From Helicobacter typhlonius (GTDB lineage: Bacteria > Campylobacterota > Campylobacteria > Campylobacterales > Helicobacteraceae): 64,000 nt of DNA. Below the pieces are notes generated by a model, which saw only the letters and a program-made list of their open reading frames with translations, ran no database searches and was not told where the DNA came from. The stretch is from assembly GCF_001460635.1 (NCBI RefSeq), contig NZ_LN907858.1, positions 62,001 to 126,000 on the forward strand, in the 5' to 3' direction. Below are positions 29,045 to 39,368 of this stretch, piece after piece; position 1 is the stretch's first letter, and each line of letters opens with the position of its first letter. Position numbers and translations under genes: made by a program.

Positions 29045-29420
29045 ATTTGAATCCTTAAGTAAAAATGCTAATAGCTTATGTAAAAAGCGCGTTTTTGCGC
29101 GTGAGCTTCACATTATAGCGCAAATTTAGAATCTAGATACTAAATTTGTAAATTCTTTTTATTAAGGAAGAGGGGCGGGCGGTATATTCTAAGTAGTGAA
29201 AAATAAAGATTCTAAAAATTATAGAAAAAGTATCGTATAAGATTATATTTTTACAAATCTTAAGAAACTTGCAAACTTAAAAAATTTGTTTTTAAAAGCA
29301 TTTTGAATCTCCTAGATTCTGCTTTGTCTTTTTAAAATCCTTTTATAAAACCCGCACGAATCAAGCTTTAAGAAAATCTAGCGCATAATTATGCTTTTAT
29401 TTTTGAGCTTAAGGATATAT
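29045..29420. other. Spacer between divergent patA and phosphatase gene
   Basis: This AT-rich spacer holds promoters for both flanking genes but no clear consensus stands out. I see no RNA gene or open frame with a ribosome site. Confidence 0.4.
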
Positions 29421-30248
29421 GTGAGCGCATTTTTACACCAAGCGGTTCTTGCCACACGAGAGATTATTAATGTTTTGCAACAAAACGAGCATTCGCTCTA
29501 TGCCCTCCATAATGTCGGTGCAGGGGGCGATGTAAGTATTGGTGCGGATTTATTGAGTGAGCGTATTTATGCGGAGCATTTGCTCCCACTAGCGAGTATA
29601 GATTCCGAAGAAAGTGGGTTTTTGCAGGGTAATGGGAGCGATACAATCGTGCTTGACCCGCTTGATGGGAGTGATAATTTTCTCTCTCATATTCCCTATT
29701 ATGGTTCATCTCTCGCGCTCTATGATGCCTCCGGTGAAGTCAAAGAAGCGGTGATTTTTAATTTTTGCACCAAAGAGGCTTTTGCGCGTATTCGCACAGA
29801 TGAAAACACCATAGCGATACATTTCCACATAGAATCTTATTTAGATGAGATACAAGCAAAATTGCATAAAAATCTCTCATTTATAGAATCTAGGGGCAGT
29901 GTAATCGCTAACGCACACGATATAAAGGCATTTCGTTTGTTACAAAGCACTTCTGTAAGCAAATGTGGGTTATTTGAAAAAGCTTACTGCAATCCAAAAA
30001 TCGCAGAATCTTTATATGAAAAGCGCTTGAAGTTCCGCTCTCTAGGTGCGAGTGCTCTCTCTATGGCAAAAGCGTATGAAGTGAATTTTATGCTTTTTGT
30101 TGGTAAAATACGTGATTTTGATAGTAAGGCGGGGCTATTTTTGTGTGAGCCACTGCATTGTATTAGTACGGATAAATTTACGCTTATAAGCAAAGATAAG
30201 CATATTTTTGATACAATCTCGCACATTTTTATGGAGCATAAAGGATAG
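29421..30248 (+). CDS. Inositol monophosphatase-family phosphatase
   Basis: A metal-dependent phosphatase fold of 275 residues. The motifs IDSEESG near residue 65 and VLDPLDGSDNF near residue 85 are the two metal-binding signatures of the IMPase/FBPase superfamily. I prefer the GTG at 29421, which has AAGGA six bases upstream, over the ATG at 29391 with none. Substrates of the family include inositol phosphates, fructose-1,6-bisphosphate and 3'-phosphoadenosine 5'-phosphate; none can be chosen here. accD starts four bases after the stop, so they are probably cotranscribed. Confidence 0.8.
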   Translation: MSAFLHQAVLATREIINVLQQNEHSLYALHNVGAGGDVSIGADLLSERIYAEHLLPLASIDSEESGFLQGNGSDTIVLDPLDGSDNFLSHIPYYGSSLALYDASGEVKEAVIFNFCTKEAFARIRTDENTIAIHFHIESYLDEIQAKLHKNLSFIESRGSVIANAHDIKAFRLLQSTSVSKCGLFEKAYCNPKIAESLYEKRLKFRSLGASALSMAKAYEVNFMLFVGKIRDFDSKAGLFLCEPLHCISTDKFTLISKDKHIFDTISHIFMEHKG

Positions 30249-30251
30249 AAA

Positions 30252-31139
30252 ATGGGTTTAGGCGATTTGTTTAAAGGCAAAAAAGAGGAAACAAAAGAAG
30301 AAAGTGCGGCACACAAGGCTGACGCTCGTCCTAATCATTGGCTAAAATGTCCTAGCTGCAATGCTTTGATGTATTACAAAGAAGTTTTTTCACAATCACA
30401 TATTTGCCCAAAATGTAGTTATCACTTTAGAATCACCGCCAAAGAGCGCATTGAAATGTTGTGTGATAATGGTAGCTTTGTCGAATATGATAAGGATTTA
30501 CGCCCTATTGACCCACTGGAGTTTGTCGATAAAAAAAGCTACAAAAAACGTATTCAAGAGGGTGAGGAAAAAGCAGGTAGGGCGAGTTCTGCTATTGCGG
30601 GCGAGGCTCTCATTGGTGGCGTAGGAATGCAGTTTGTGCTTTTTGATTTTGCATTCATGGCAGGTTCTTTGGGCTCGGTGGAGGGCGAAAAAATCGTACG
30701 TGCCATTGATAGAGCTGTGGCAAAAAAACAAACTCTTGTGATTTTCTCTACAAGCGGTGGCGCGAGAATGCAAGAATCTACTTTTTCGCTTATGCAAATG
30801 GCAAAGACTTCGTGCGCGTTGAATAAACTCACTGATGCGGGATTGCCATTTATTTCTGTGTTGCTCGACCCTACTTTTGGCGGGGTGAGTGCGTCTTTTG
30901 CGTTTTTGGGAGATATTATCATTGCCGAGCCGGGTGCGATTATTGGTTTTGCTGGTCCGCGCGTCATTAAGCAAACCATAGGTGCAGACTTACCCGAAGG
31001 ATTCCAAACTGCAGAATTTTTGCTCGAACACGGGCTCATTGATATGGTCGTTCATCGCAAAGATTTGAAACAAACATTGAGTGATATTAGCAAAATGCTT
31101 AACCCAAACTATGCAAATCAACATATATTCTATAACTAA
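30252..31139 (+). CDS. accD: Acetyl-CoA carboxylase carboxyltransferase subunit beta
   Basis: AccD, with AccA, transfers the carboxyl group from biotin to acetyl-CoA in the first step of fatty acid synthesis. The N-terminal four-cysteine zinc ribbon is CPSC...CPKC at about residues 32-57. The crotonase-fold core follows with TSGGARMQES and LDPTFGGVSASFA. The protein is 295 residues. AAAGGA precedes the ATG. Its last 29 bases overlap rlmH. Confidence 0.95.
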   Translation: MGLGDLFKGKKEETKEESAAHKADARPNHWLKCPSCNALMYYKEVFSQSHICPKCSYHFRITAKERIEMLCDNGSFVEYDKDLRPIDPLEFVDKKSYKKRIQEGEEKAGRASSAIAGEALIGGVGMQFVLFDFAFMAGSLGSVEGEKIVRAIDRAVAKKQTLVIFSTSGGARMQESTFSLMQMAKTSCALNKLTDAGLPFISVLLDPTFGGVSASFAFLGDIIIAEPGAIIGFAGPRVIKQTIGADLPEGFQTAEFLLEHGLIDMVVHRKDLKQTLSDISKMLNPNYANQHIFYN

Positions 31140-31569
31140 AAAAGATATTTTGTATCAAAAGTTGCAAGAGGAGCTATGTATGCAGTGTAAGCAATTTGGC
31201 GCACAAATTACACATTTTGATTTGTTTCCTAAAGTCGTCAAAAATGCGCAAAAGATTTCATCGAGCAAAGCCCAGCAGTCCTATACACAGGTTTTTTTGC
31301 CATATCTTAATAGTGCGGGGCTCAATATCGCGCTCACTCCACAGGGCAAAAGCTATGATTCAGTGCAGTTTGCACATTGTTTGCAATCTTATAAACTCGT
31401 GCAGTTTTTTATCGGTGGTTCGTATGGACTTGAGCAAAGTTTTATCGCACTCACACAGGCAATTAGCCTAAGTGCTATGACCTTTAGCCATAAAATCGCT
31501 AAAATCGTGCTATGTGAGCAAATCTACCGCGCGTTAAGTATTCTATCATCTCACCCGTATCACAAATAG
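31111..31569 (+). CDS. rlmH: 23S rRNA (pseudouridine-1915-N3) methyltransferase RlmH
   Basis: A 152-residue SPOUT methyltransferase acting on pseudouridine 1915 of 23S rRNA. The knot region shows FFIGGSYGLEQSF and the conserved C-terminus ends ALSILSSHPYHK. The ATG at 31111 lies inside the end of accD; a longer frame from 31081 lacks the family start. The overlap suggests translational coupling. Confidence 0.9.
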   Translation: MQINIYSITKKDILYQKLQEELCMQCKQFGAQITHFDLFPKVVKNAQKISSSKAQQSYTQVFLPYLNSAGLNIALTPQGKSYDSVQFAHCLQSYKLVQFFIGGSYGLEQSFIALTQAISLSAMTFSHKIAKIVLCEQIYRALSILSSHPYHK

Positions 31570-31577
31570 GGAATATT

Positions 31578-31910
31578 ATGATTGATTATACTTTTTTTGA
31601 AAAATTGCTTAGCGAGCGATTGAATAAGCTGTGTGAGAGTATCGAGCATAAAAATACACATCATAAAGATAATGGCGATATTGTGGGTGCAGGTTTGCAA
31701 GGAAACTTAGAAATGGGTATGATTGATTTGTATCAGCAGGAGATAAATGATATTCGCAACTCGCTACAAAAGATCAAAGATGGCGTGTTTGGGATATGTG
31801 AAATGTGCGATGATGATATTGATGTGGAACGACTTAAGGCAAAACCTCACGCGAAATATTGTATCAACTGCCGCGAACTTTTTGAAAAAACACAAAAAAA
31901 GGAGAGATAA
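31578..31910 (+). CDS. dksA: DksA/TraR-family RNA polymerase-binding regulator
   Basis: A 110-residue protein with an N-terminal coiled coil and the four-cysteine zinc finger CEMC...CINC at about residues 74-98. Family members bind the RNA polymerase secondary channel and mediate ppGpp-dependent control. At 110 residues it is shorter than E. coli DksA, as is usual in epsilon species. It begins eight bases after rlmH and its stop overlaps the next start by one base. Confidence 0.85.
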   Translation: MIDYTFFEKLLSERLNKLCESIEHKNTHHKDNGDIVGAGLQGNLEMGMIDLYQQEINDIRNSLQKIKDGVFGICEMCDDDIDVERLKAKPHAKYCINCRELFEKTQKKER

Positions 31911-32941
31911 TGAAACTCAAGTATTATGTAGTGTTTGCTGCCATTTTTATGCTTATTGTGGGCGTGTATGTGTATGATTTAGAATCTGCAAGTTATACTT
32001 ACCATTTGCCCTTTAGTCAAATGTCTATCACATTGCCTGTGGCATTGTGGGTAGTGCTGATTGTGGCATTATTTTTCGTGGCGACTTTGGTTGTTTTTGC
32101 CTCCGCGTGGGCGAAAGATTTGCTTGAGAATTATCATCGCAAAAATGACTATAACAAGTTGCTTTCACAAATTAATGAACAAGCATTAAACCAAGATATT
32201 AAAAATCGCGTGTTTAAGCGTAAGGCTTTTGGGGATTTATCCAAAATATTACAAAGATTCTATCTCAAGCCACGATTAGATTCTGTGGAAAGCTTCAATC
32301 GCAAAATCGATACGCTTTTTGAAAATTACAAGGATGTGATGAGTGGCAAGGTTGTGGATTTGAAGAGTTATCACCTTAGCCGAGATAATAAGTTTAATAT
32401 GCAGAATATCAAAAACAAGATTCAAGCAAACTATGAAAAAGGCTTTAAGATTCTAGAGGAAAATTATCCCGATGAGCTGAAACGTTTTGCCGCGACAGAG
32501 ATTATTAAAAATGCCAAACTTAAGGAAATTGAAAGTATTGCTCCACTGCTTAATGGCGATAATGTCGATAAACCAATCGCACAAGAGATTTTTAAGCTCT
32601 ATCTCAAAAACACCAAAGATATTAAGCCTGCAAATATATATGCTTTGATGAAAAAGACAAATACGAGTGCTATGGACTATGTGCGGTATGCGATTAGCTC
32701 AAAGGGTGAGCTTGCTCCTGATGAGTGGATACGATTTTTCGAGGGTTGTGCGGATAATGATGAAAATGCCGAAATGGCATTTTTCTATGTATTATTCGAG
32801 CTCGAAATGATAGACAAGGCGAAAGAGCGTCATCGTTCGCATAGCAAGGGCGAATACAAGATTATTGATGCATATTTGGATTTGCGCTCACTCGGCAAAC
32901 ATTATCCATTTGATATTTTTCTTTTGCAACCGCAGGTGTAG
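31910..32941 (+). CDS. Conserved membrane protein of unknown function
   Basis: The protein has 343 residues. Two transmembrane helices lie near residues 5-23 and 43-66, with a long helical, charged domain after them that probably faces the cytoplasm. I recognise no enzyme motif. The one-base TAATG overlap with dksA places it in the accD-rlmH-dksA transcript. The topology resembles LapA-type membrane proteins with a helical-repeat tail, but I would not assign a function. Confidence 0.7.
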   Translation: MKLKYYVVFAAIFMLIVGVYVYDLESASYTYHLPFSQMSITLPVALWVVLIVALFFVATLVVFASAWAKDLLENYHRKNDYNKLLSQINEQALNQDIKNRVFKRKAFGDLSKILQRFYLKPRLDSVESFNRKIDTLFENYKDVMSGKVVDLKSYHLSRDNKFNMQNIKNKIQANYEKGFKILEENYPDELKRFAATEIIKNAKLKEIESIAPLLNGDNVDKPIAQEIFKLYLKNTKDIKPANIYALMKKTNTSAMDYVRYAISSKGELAPDEWIRFFEGCADNDENAEMAFFYVLFELEMIDKAKERHRSHSKGEYKIIDAYLDLRSLGKHYPFDIFLLQPQV

Positions 32942-33090
32942 ATTCTATAATGAACAGATTCTGAATCTTGTCGTTTTGGGCTGTATGATAAAGTCTTTTG
33001 AAAAGTGGCGCACGCGGCAAATATCCTTAGTGGAACTTTCTTTGCTTACAATCAATAGAAGACAGGGGTGAGCAAAGGATATTATGGGCA

Positions 33091-33981
33091 ATGGATATTA
33101 CACTAACGCAGAATTTCATTCAAATAACGGTTGATGAGGACAGCGATTTCCTCCGCAAAGCCCTCGCCTATGCAGAAAAATATTTCTCAAAGAGCTATCG
33201 ATTATCACGTACAATTTTAATCCTCGATGATGGGGAGAGATTTAAAAAAGATTATCTTGTGAATTGGGCATATCACGCTTTTGGGCAAGATGAAAAACAC
33301 CAAAAAATCCACAATCTCGTGGATAATTTAGATAATCCACAGCCCCAGGAATCTAATGATGATGAGGTAGATACCCTAGAAAAGCCTATAGAAGAACCTT
33401 TACAGGATTTAAAATATCTGCTTGATTTTACCTATCTGCCAATACGTATTAAAATAGTCAATAAAAATGCAATGATTGAGCGCGTGAAAATCGGGTTAAG
33501 GCTGCTGAATACAAAGCGCGTAATGCTGAAAATGGATAAGGTAAACAATGTCGCAAGACGTTATATCGCGCATATATTTGAGGATTATTATGTGGGCTGC
33601 GATAGAGATGAGATATATTTAGATAGCACGAAGCCTTACTTTTGGGAGAGCATTATGAATCTTATTAGCTTTAAGGTAATTCATAATGTGATTTTGGATT
33701 TTGATTATGATAGCTTTGCTAACCGCGGGGGCTTAGGCAGCTTTGAATCTTCTTTTCTTACCGATGAAGAACGTGTGCTGCGTGGCTGTTATATGACTTT
33801 GGAGTGCCATTACCAAGATGATTTTGAAAAAGTAAAGAAAAATTACCTCAAACTTGCAAAAGAATATCACCCAGATAATGTATTTGGGCAAGATGATGAG
33901 ATTGTGGAGAGCTACAGCGATAGATTTCGCAAGATTCAAGAAGCATATGAGAAAATCAAACGTTACCTACGCGCCTCATAA
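33091..33981 (+). CDS. Protein with C-terminal DnaJ domain
   Basis: A 296-residue protein whose last 65 residues form a J domain. It contains VKKNYLKLAKEYHPDNVF, including the HPD motif that stimulates DnaK ATPase, followed by RFRKIQEAYEKIKRYL. The first 230 residues have no fold that I recognise and are acidic in the middle. There is no zinc finger or substrate-binding domain of classical DnaJ, so this is a specialised cochaperone. AAAGGA stands ten bases before the ATG. Confidence 0.75.
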   Translation: MDITLTQNFIQITVDEDSDFLRKALAYAEKYFSKSYRLSRTILILDDGERFKKDYLVNWAYHAFGQDEKHQKIHNLVDNLDNPQPQESNDDEVDTLEKPIEEPLQDLKYLLDFTYLPIRIKIVNKNAMIERVKIGLRLLNTKRVMLKMDKVNNVARRYIAHIFEDYYVGCDRDEIYLDSTKPYFWESIMNLISFKVIHNVILDFDYDSFANRGGLGSFESSFLTDEERVLRGCYMTLECHYQDDFEKVKKNYLKLAKEYHPDNVFGQDDEIVESYSDRFRKIQEAYEKIKRYLRAS

Positions 33982-34210
33982 ATATTAGAATCCAAATTTA
34001 CTCCATCATAAAATGATAGCAAATCTGCAGAGTATTTTTAAGCCCAGTCTCTAAACATTTCATTTAAAACTCATTTTTAACGAAGTAGATTTTGAGTTGT
34101 GTGAATTCTAAATATTAAGGATAAAAGCATTTGTGGAGTAGTTTTATAATATAACAAGTTTATATAAAAACAAAGTCAAAGTGAAGTAAGGTAAGGAAAA
34201 AAAGGTAGGT

Positions 34211-34243
34211 AAAGCAAATAAGTAGCATTTACTTATTTGCTTT
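34211..34243 (+). terminator. 13-bp perfect hairpin, terminator-like
   Basis: AAAGCAAATAAGT at 34211-34223 is the exact complement of 34231-34243, with the seven-base loop AGCATTT. The stem is AT-rich and ends in TTT. It lies 230 bases after the J-domain gene, too far to be its obvious terminator. Confidence 0.45.
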
Positions 34244-34787
34244 AATGTCTTTCTTATCTAATATACTTTGGCAAAGTTTCTAAAAGAAGTGAGATTTGAT
34301 AAATCTTATAAGAATCTTTAAATAAGGAGCATTTTCAAAGAGCCAAGCTCATAGCACACAAATTCCATTTTGAGTAAGTAGCATTATTTATTCATCTTAA
34401 TATATGGAGTGGCATTTCTCAAAGAAGCCCAAGAGTCTTGAAGCATCATAAAAACCCTTTAGGAATTATTTTAGTTATAGTTTTTATGGGATACATCGTT
34501 ATTTTAGCCTTTATGAGTTTTGGGAAGCTTAACAATCTTATCTTATTACTTTGGTTTATGGCTAATGATGTTTGGGGAATTGAGATAATCTTTTGTGTGT
34601 TTTATAATAAAGCCTCTTTTGGTTAGATTGCTCTTTTCTTTCTACCCTAAAGAATATTAAATCTTTATAGAATCTCGCAAGAGCTATGGCTAGTGCTCTT
34701 TCTATCTTAGGCACAATCCCTATTTTAATGAGTTAAGCATTTCTTTTATCCAATAGCATACTTACTAGGGCAAGAGTAGTCTTTGGG

Positions 34788-34818
34788 ATTTAAAGCAAAT
34801 TGGTTGCTTTAAATTTTT
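34788..34818 (+). terminator. 11-bp hairpin with T-run
   Basis: ATTTAAAGCAA at 34788-34798 pairs exactly with 34804-34814 across the loop ATTGG. A T-run follows on the plus strand and none on the minus strand. No annotated plus-strand gene ends nearby, so a small RNA or a decayed gene may end here. Confidence 0.45.
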
Positions 34819-34973
34819 CTATCATAGAGGACATAAGAGCCACTAGAGACTTTTAGTCTAAAACTTCATCTATTAGCTCATAGCCCATAGAGCTAAAGTC
34901 TTTAGATAAAGCCCTAGTTTTTGATGACTCTTAGCTACTAGAGCCAAGCAAACTTTTAAGCCCTACTTAGAGC

Positions 34974-36960
34974 TTAGAACTTCTTCTTATTCACATCATC
35001 TAGAATATCTTTAGCTACTTTATCTACTCTTTCACTAATCTCTGAGCTTGCATTAGCAATCTCAACATTCTCTTGTGTTACAGATTCTAAATGTGATATA
35101 GCATCATTAATTTGAGTAACACCAGTTGTTTGCTCTCTAATAGATTCACCCATATCATTAATAGATTGAACCAAGAGATTTGTATTGGCTTCAATCTCAC
35201 CTAGAGATTTTTGAGTGCGCTCTGCTAGTTTTCTTACTTCATCAGCAACAACAGCAAATCCTCTTCCGTGCTCTCCTGCACGTGCAGCTTCTATTGCTGC
35301 ATTAAGAGCAAGTAAGTTTGTTTGGTCTGCAATGTCTCTAATAATGCCAATGACATTTTTAATATCTTCACTTTGTTGAATGACTTCACTTGTCTTACTG
35401 CTTACATTTTGCATAGATGAAGTAATTTCTTCTACTGCTTGAGCTGTTTGTTCTAAGCTACTTGCTTGAGAGTTTGTAAGATTTGTGAGTTTATTCACTG
35501 CTTCTTGTAAGCCTTGTGCTTCATTACCTAATGTTTGAGCAAAGGCAGCACTTGTAGAGAGCATTTTTCTAATTTCTTCGCCTAGAGTATTTGTAACAAC
35601 TTCTACTCTACCACTTGCATCTTTTACTTCTGTGGTGAAGTCTAGTTTAGTATAGCTATCGAATACACGAACAATCTCTGGGAGATTCTTTCCTACCGCA
35701 TTTTGGAGAAGTTCTAAAAGGTCATTCATAGAATCTCGTAATTTATTCAATTCGGGATTATGTCCTTTAAGTTCAATAAGCGTGTCAGCATATCCTTGTT
35801 TTGCCCTTTCAATAACCTGCAAAGACTGCTTTACAAGCTTTTGGTCTTGCTCTAAGCCCTCTTGCGTCTTTTTGACATTGTTATTAATAGCTTGTGCCAT
35901 TTCGCCTAGTTCATCTTGTGATGAAACCTTAAGCACTGGCGCGGTGTTTGTTTCATAATTGAGAAAGGCAAAAAATGTAAGTAAGCCATCTTTGATTGTC
36001 TTAACAGGTGCGATTAGAATCTTAATGATAACAAAAAGCACAACTACGCCAATGACAAGCAGGACTAAAGACAAGACAATGGTAAAGATAAAGTTTTTAT
36101 TTGTTGCTTCCTGATAGTCGCTTTTGTTCGCTGCGACAACGATAGTCCAACCAAAAGGAAATTGCTTGTAGTAGGCTATGCGTTTCGTGCCGAAGTTGTC
36201 AAATTCAATTTCGCCCGTTGAATTACTCTTTAATGCTTGCAACAGAGCATCTTCTAAATGTAGGCTTGCCGTTCGTATTTTCGATTGGGTGTTCTCTAGA
36301 AAATATATAGCCCGTATTATCGGCAATAAATACTTCCATACTCGGCAACTCAGGGCGCTTGAAGTTTTTGAATCTCTCTTGAAATCCATCGACAAAAATA
36401 TCTACCGCAATAACGCCAGCAAACTTGCCATTCTTATAAAATGGTATTGCTGCCGTAGATAAAATTTTGCCCTTGTTTGCGCCTACTTGTGAAACATAGC
36501 TTGGCGTTACAAGCAGTCCATTCGCATTTTTGGTAGCAACATACCAATTACGTCCCCTTAAGTCTGGCTTATCGTCCCATTGCCTAGAAAGAGGTGTTTT
36601 TCTATGTGGTACAAAATCCTCTGTCAAGGTTTTGCCTGTTTCTTCATAGGTGATATATACAGAGGGATATTGCACAAGTTCGGCTATGTGAAAAAGCATT
36701 TCGCGTTGCGCAATAATATCATTTTCATCAAGCTGCCCGATGTATTCTGCCAACATATCCAAATGCTGCTTTGCCTCAATATTCATAGTGATATTAATGG
36801 TCGTATATGAGGAGCTAAGTGCCAATTGTTGTAGTCCCTTATATATATTGCTCACATCATTTGATGTATTTTTGTAGTTAAAAAAGCTAAGTGTTGCAAT
36901 GAGAATTATAAAAATGCCAACAACAACGCCTATGAGCTTAGTTACCAAAGATTTACCCAT
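34974..36960 (-). pseudogene. Methyl-accepting chemotaxis protein, split by a frameshift
   Basis: Two frames make one chemoreceptor. The 5' frame begins MGKSLVTKLIG at 36960 (AAGGGG upstream) with a transmembrane helix and a periplasmic dCache-type sensor domain carrying RGRNWYVATKNANG and [12 protein letters not shown]. The 3' frame continues with the end of the sensor ([16 protein letters not shown]), a second membrane helix, a HAMP-like linker and the full signalling tip [19 protein letters not shown]. The frames meet near 36262-36272; removing one C from AAGCCTACA restores a single frame. The ligand is unknown. The break may be decay, switching or a read error. Confidence 0.85.
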
Positions 36961-37055
36961 AATCCGCCCCTTCATTTGTGAATTAAGATTAACCTAGGAT
37001 TATATCTCTAAAATACTTTACATAATTCTGGGACGCGTTTTTTTCTAGCGTAAAG

Positions 37056-38141
37056 TTACATTTTGTAGCATACACTTTTAAACCGCTCACCCATTGTGTG
37101 AAGTAGGGTTTTGATCTTGTGAATCTCCCTAAAATACGCGCTAAATCCCTTTTGTGTGCTAAAAGATTCTAAAAGCTCTAGAATCCGCATTTGCTCAATA
37201 AGTGCTTGAGCCTGTGAAGTGCAAAATACAGATATGAATCCGGCTTGACGCAAAAGTCTATCAAGGAGTATAAAATCCACATCATAGGTAATATCTGCTT
37301 GTTGATAAAGCGTGTGAAAGTTGCCCTCTTGCGCGAGGAAAGATTCTAGATTCTCTACTTGATGTGATTTATAGAATCTAGGATTTGTCTTGAGCGTAGC
37401 AGGTGCAAAATCTCCATAGTCAAAGCTCAAAAAATAGCTATGTTTGTAGGCTCTAGCGCAGTGAGTGAGGGAAGTGATGAAATCTTGCCATAGGGGTATA
37501 ATGCCACTCATTTGGGTGAAGTTTGCAATGTCCGCGCTGTCTATATAGTGTCGCAAAATATCGTGCAACAAATTGCTTTGGTTACTTTGCGCTATGTCTT
37601 GCCAAATGCCACGCCACATATTAGAATCTTGCACGATGTGAAGTATCTTGCCATTATTAATTACCTCGCAAGGAAAGCTATCAAAAAGTTCGTTGGCTAT
37701 GACAAAGAGGCTTGTTGGCTCATCTGGCGCAGGATAGGATTTGAAATCTGCAAAGGTGGCAAAGTGTAGCGGGGCAGAGCAGGGAAGTGATGAAAAATAA
37801 TCTTTTTGAATCTGTGCGAGTGGAGGCAATGGTTCTATGGTGGTAAAGGCGCAGTGTTGTAGGATATTATCGCCAAGTGCGTCAAGGAAAAGCGCAATAT
37901 CGCCAAGCAAATGCCCCTTGTCTGCGCCAACCTCTGCAATGTGCAAAGGCAGGGATAAATCGCCATTTTCAAGCAAAGAGAGAATATAAGAGGCAATGCT
38001 CCCGCCAAAAAATTTACTCACGCTCACAGAGGTGTAAAAATCTCCCTTTGTGCCTACTCGATGAGGATTCACATAGTAGCCATTCTGCTTATCATAGAGA
38101 CTAGCAGACATATATGCGCTAAAGGGAATGGTGGGATTCAC
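37056..38141 (-). CDS. MidA/NDUFAF7-family SAM-dependent methyltransferase
   Basis: A 361-residue protein of the family that includes mitochondrial complex I assembly factor NDUFAF7, a protein arginine methyltransferase. The typical start with FSAYMSASLYDKQNGYY and GDFYTSVSVSKFFG is present, followed by the SAM-binding AEVGADKGHLLGDI and the segment VIANELFDSFPCEV. The start is a GTG at 38141, 27 bases after the argD stop, so both may share a transcript. The bacterial substrate is not known. Confidence 0.8.
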   Translation of the reverse strand: MNPTIPFSAYMSASLYDKQNGYYVNPHRVGTKGDFYTSVSVSKFFGGSIASYILSLLENGDLSLPLHIAEVGADKGHLLGDIALFLDALGDNILQHCAFTTIEPLPPLAQIQKDYFSSLPCSAPLHFATFADFKSYPAPDEPTSLFVIANELFDSFPCEVINNGKILHIVQDSNMWRGIWQDIAQSNQSNLLHDILRHYIDSADIANFTQMSGIIPLWQDFITSLTHCARAYKHSYFLSFDYGDFAPATLKTNPRFYKSHQVENLESFLAQEGNFHTLYQQADITYDVDFILLDRLLRQAGFISVFCTSQAQALIEQMRILELLESFSTQKGFSAYFREIHKIKTLLHTMGERFKSVCYKM

Positions 38142-38168
38142 AAGTCTGCCTAGTGATAGAAATTCAAC

Positions 38169-39368
38169 CTACAAGTTTTTTAGTGCGTTTGTAAATCGTC
38201 TAAAGCCCTCGTCTATCTCGTCTTTTGTGATTGTGAGTGCGGGGAGGAAGCGCACCACACCTTTACCGGATTTAAGCACGATGACACCAGATTCTAAAGC
38301 TGTGCTGATAATGCGCCCCTGCATCGCGCTATCCTTGGTGCATAGTCCGCACATTAGTCCTAGCCCGACTTTGTGCGTGAAAATATGAGGAAAATTTGCT
38401 ACAATTTCATCAAGCGCTTTATGAAAAGATTCTATTGTTTGTGCTAATACCCCATTTGTGTGTAATTGGCTTAGAATCTTAAGCACTTCAAGCCCTGCTG
38501 CACAGCTTAGAGGATTGCCCCCAAAGGTGCTTCCGTGGTCGCTTGGTTCAAAAATATCGACAAGCGAGGTCATGACTGCACCAATAGGCACGCCACCGGC
38601 TAAACCTTTTGCGGTGCTTATCACATCGGGCGTGATACCATATACCTTAGAGGCGAAAATCTCCCCACAGCGGTAGATTCCGGTTTGCACTTCATCAACC
38701 ATTAATAAAATCCCTTTTGCCCTTAAATGTGTGCCTAGTGCGATGATTTTCTCCCTATCCATAGGGCAAATGCCCCCCTCGCCTTGCACGAGTTCGAGCA
38801 AAACCGCGCAAGTGTGGCTATCGAGATGATTATACACATCATCAAGGTCTTTTGCATATATGAATCCATCAGGATATGGTCCAAAATCTGCGTGCATTTT
38901 CTCCTGCGCAGTGGCTTTGAGTGAAGCGATAGTGCGTCCGTGAAAGCTTGAATCGAGCGTGATAATCTTGTAAGCATTTTTGCTTTTTCCATATTTTCGT
39001 GCAATTTTTATGGCGCACTCATTTGCTTCCGCGCCAGAGTTGCAAAAAAACGCGCGCATTTGCTTTTTTTCGGGCATTTTGTCAAGATAAAGCGTGATAA
39101 GGCTTTGCGCTAATGCTGCTTGATTTTGTATGTAGTAGAGGTTTGAAGTATGCAGGAGATTCTGTGCTTGGGTGGCTATGGCAGAAGCTAATTGTTTATT
39201 TGCGTGTCCCACGCTACACACGGCAATCCCTGCACCAAAATCGATATAGTCCTTGCCTTGTGTGTCAAATAATTTTGCATTCTCGCCGCGCACAAATGCC
39301 ACAGGCAAACGCGCATAAGTGTGTAAAATAAACTCTTCATCAAGTTTTTGAATCTTTGCTAAATCCAT
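38169..39368 (-). CDS. argD: Acetylornithine aminotransferase
   Basis: A class III PLP-dependent aminotransferase of 399 residues acting in arginine synthesis. Key segments are FCNSGAEANECAIKIARK, the PLP aspartate region LMVDEVQTG and the lysine in ISTAKGLAGGVPIGAV. GGAGG precedes the ATG. The substrate could extend to N-succinyl-diaminopimelate, since ArgD often serves lysine synthesis too. Confidence 0.9.
   Translation of the reverse strand: MDLAKIQKLDEEFILHTYARLPVAFVRGENAKLFDTQGKDYIDFGAGIAVCSVGHANKQLASAIATQAQNLLHTSNLYYIQNQAALAQSLITLYLDKMPEKKQMRAFFCNSGAEANECAIKIARKYGKSKNAYKIITLDSSFHGRTIASLKATAQEKMHADFGPYPDGFIYAKDLDDVYNHLDSHTCAVLLELVQGEGGICPMDREKIIALGTHLRAKGILLMVDEVQTGIYRCGEIFASKVYGITPDVISTAKGLAGGVPIGAVMTSLVDIFEPSDHGSTFGGNPLSCAAGLEVLKILSQLHTNGVLAQTIESFHKALDEIVANFPHIFTHKVGLGLMCGLCTKDSAMQGRIISTALESGVIVLKSGKGVVRFLPALTITKDEIDEGFRRFTNALKNL

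Larger units (their letters stand above)
33982..34973. other. Gene-poor kilobase with two strong hairpins
   Basis: No credible gene fills this 990-base gap. It contains a 13-bp perfect hairpin at 34211-34243 and an 11-bp hairpin followed by T4 at 34788-34814. A 62-codon hydrophobic frame at 34438-34626 starts with TTG and has no ribosome site. TAGCTC/GAGCTA near 34873 forms a further small hairpin. The two hairpins suggest unannotated transcripts ending here. Confidence 0.45.

Noticed and set aside
34438-34626. 62-codon hydrophobic frame
   Set aside because: It starts with TTG, has no ribosome site and no recognisable features; AT-rich sequence gives such frames by chance.
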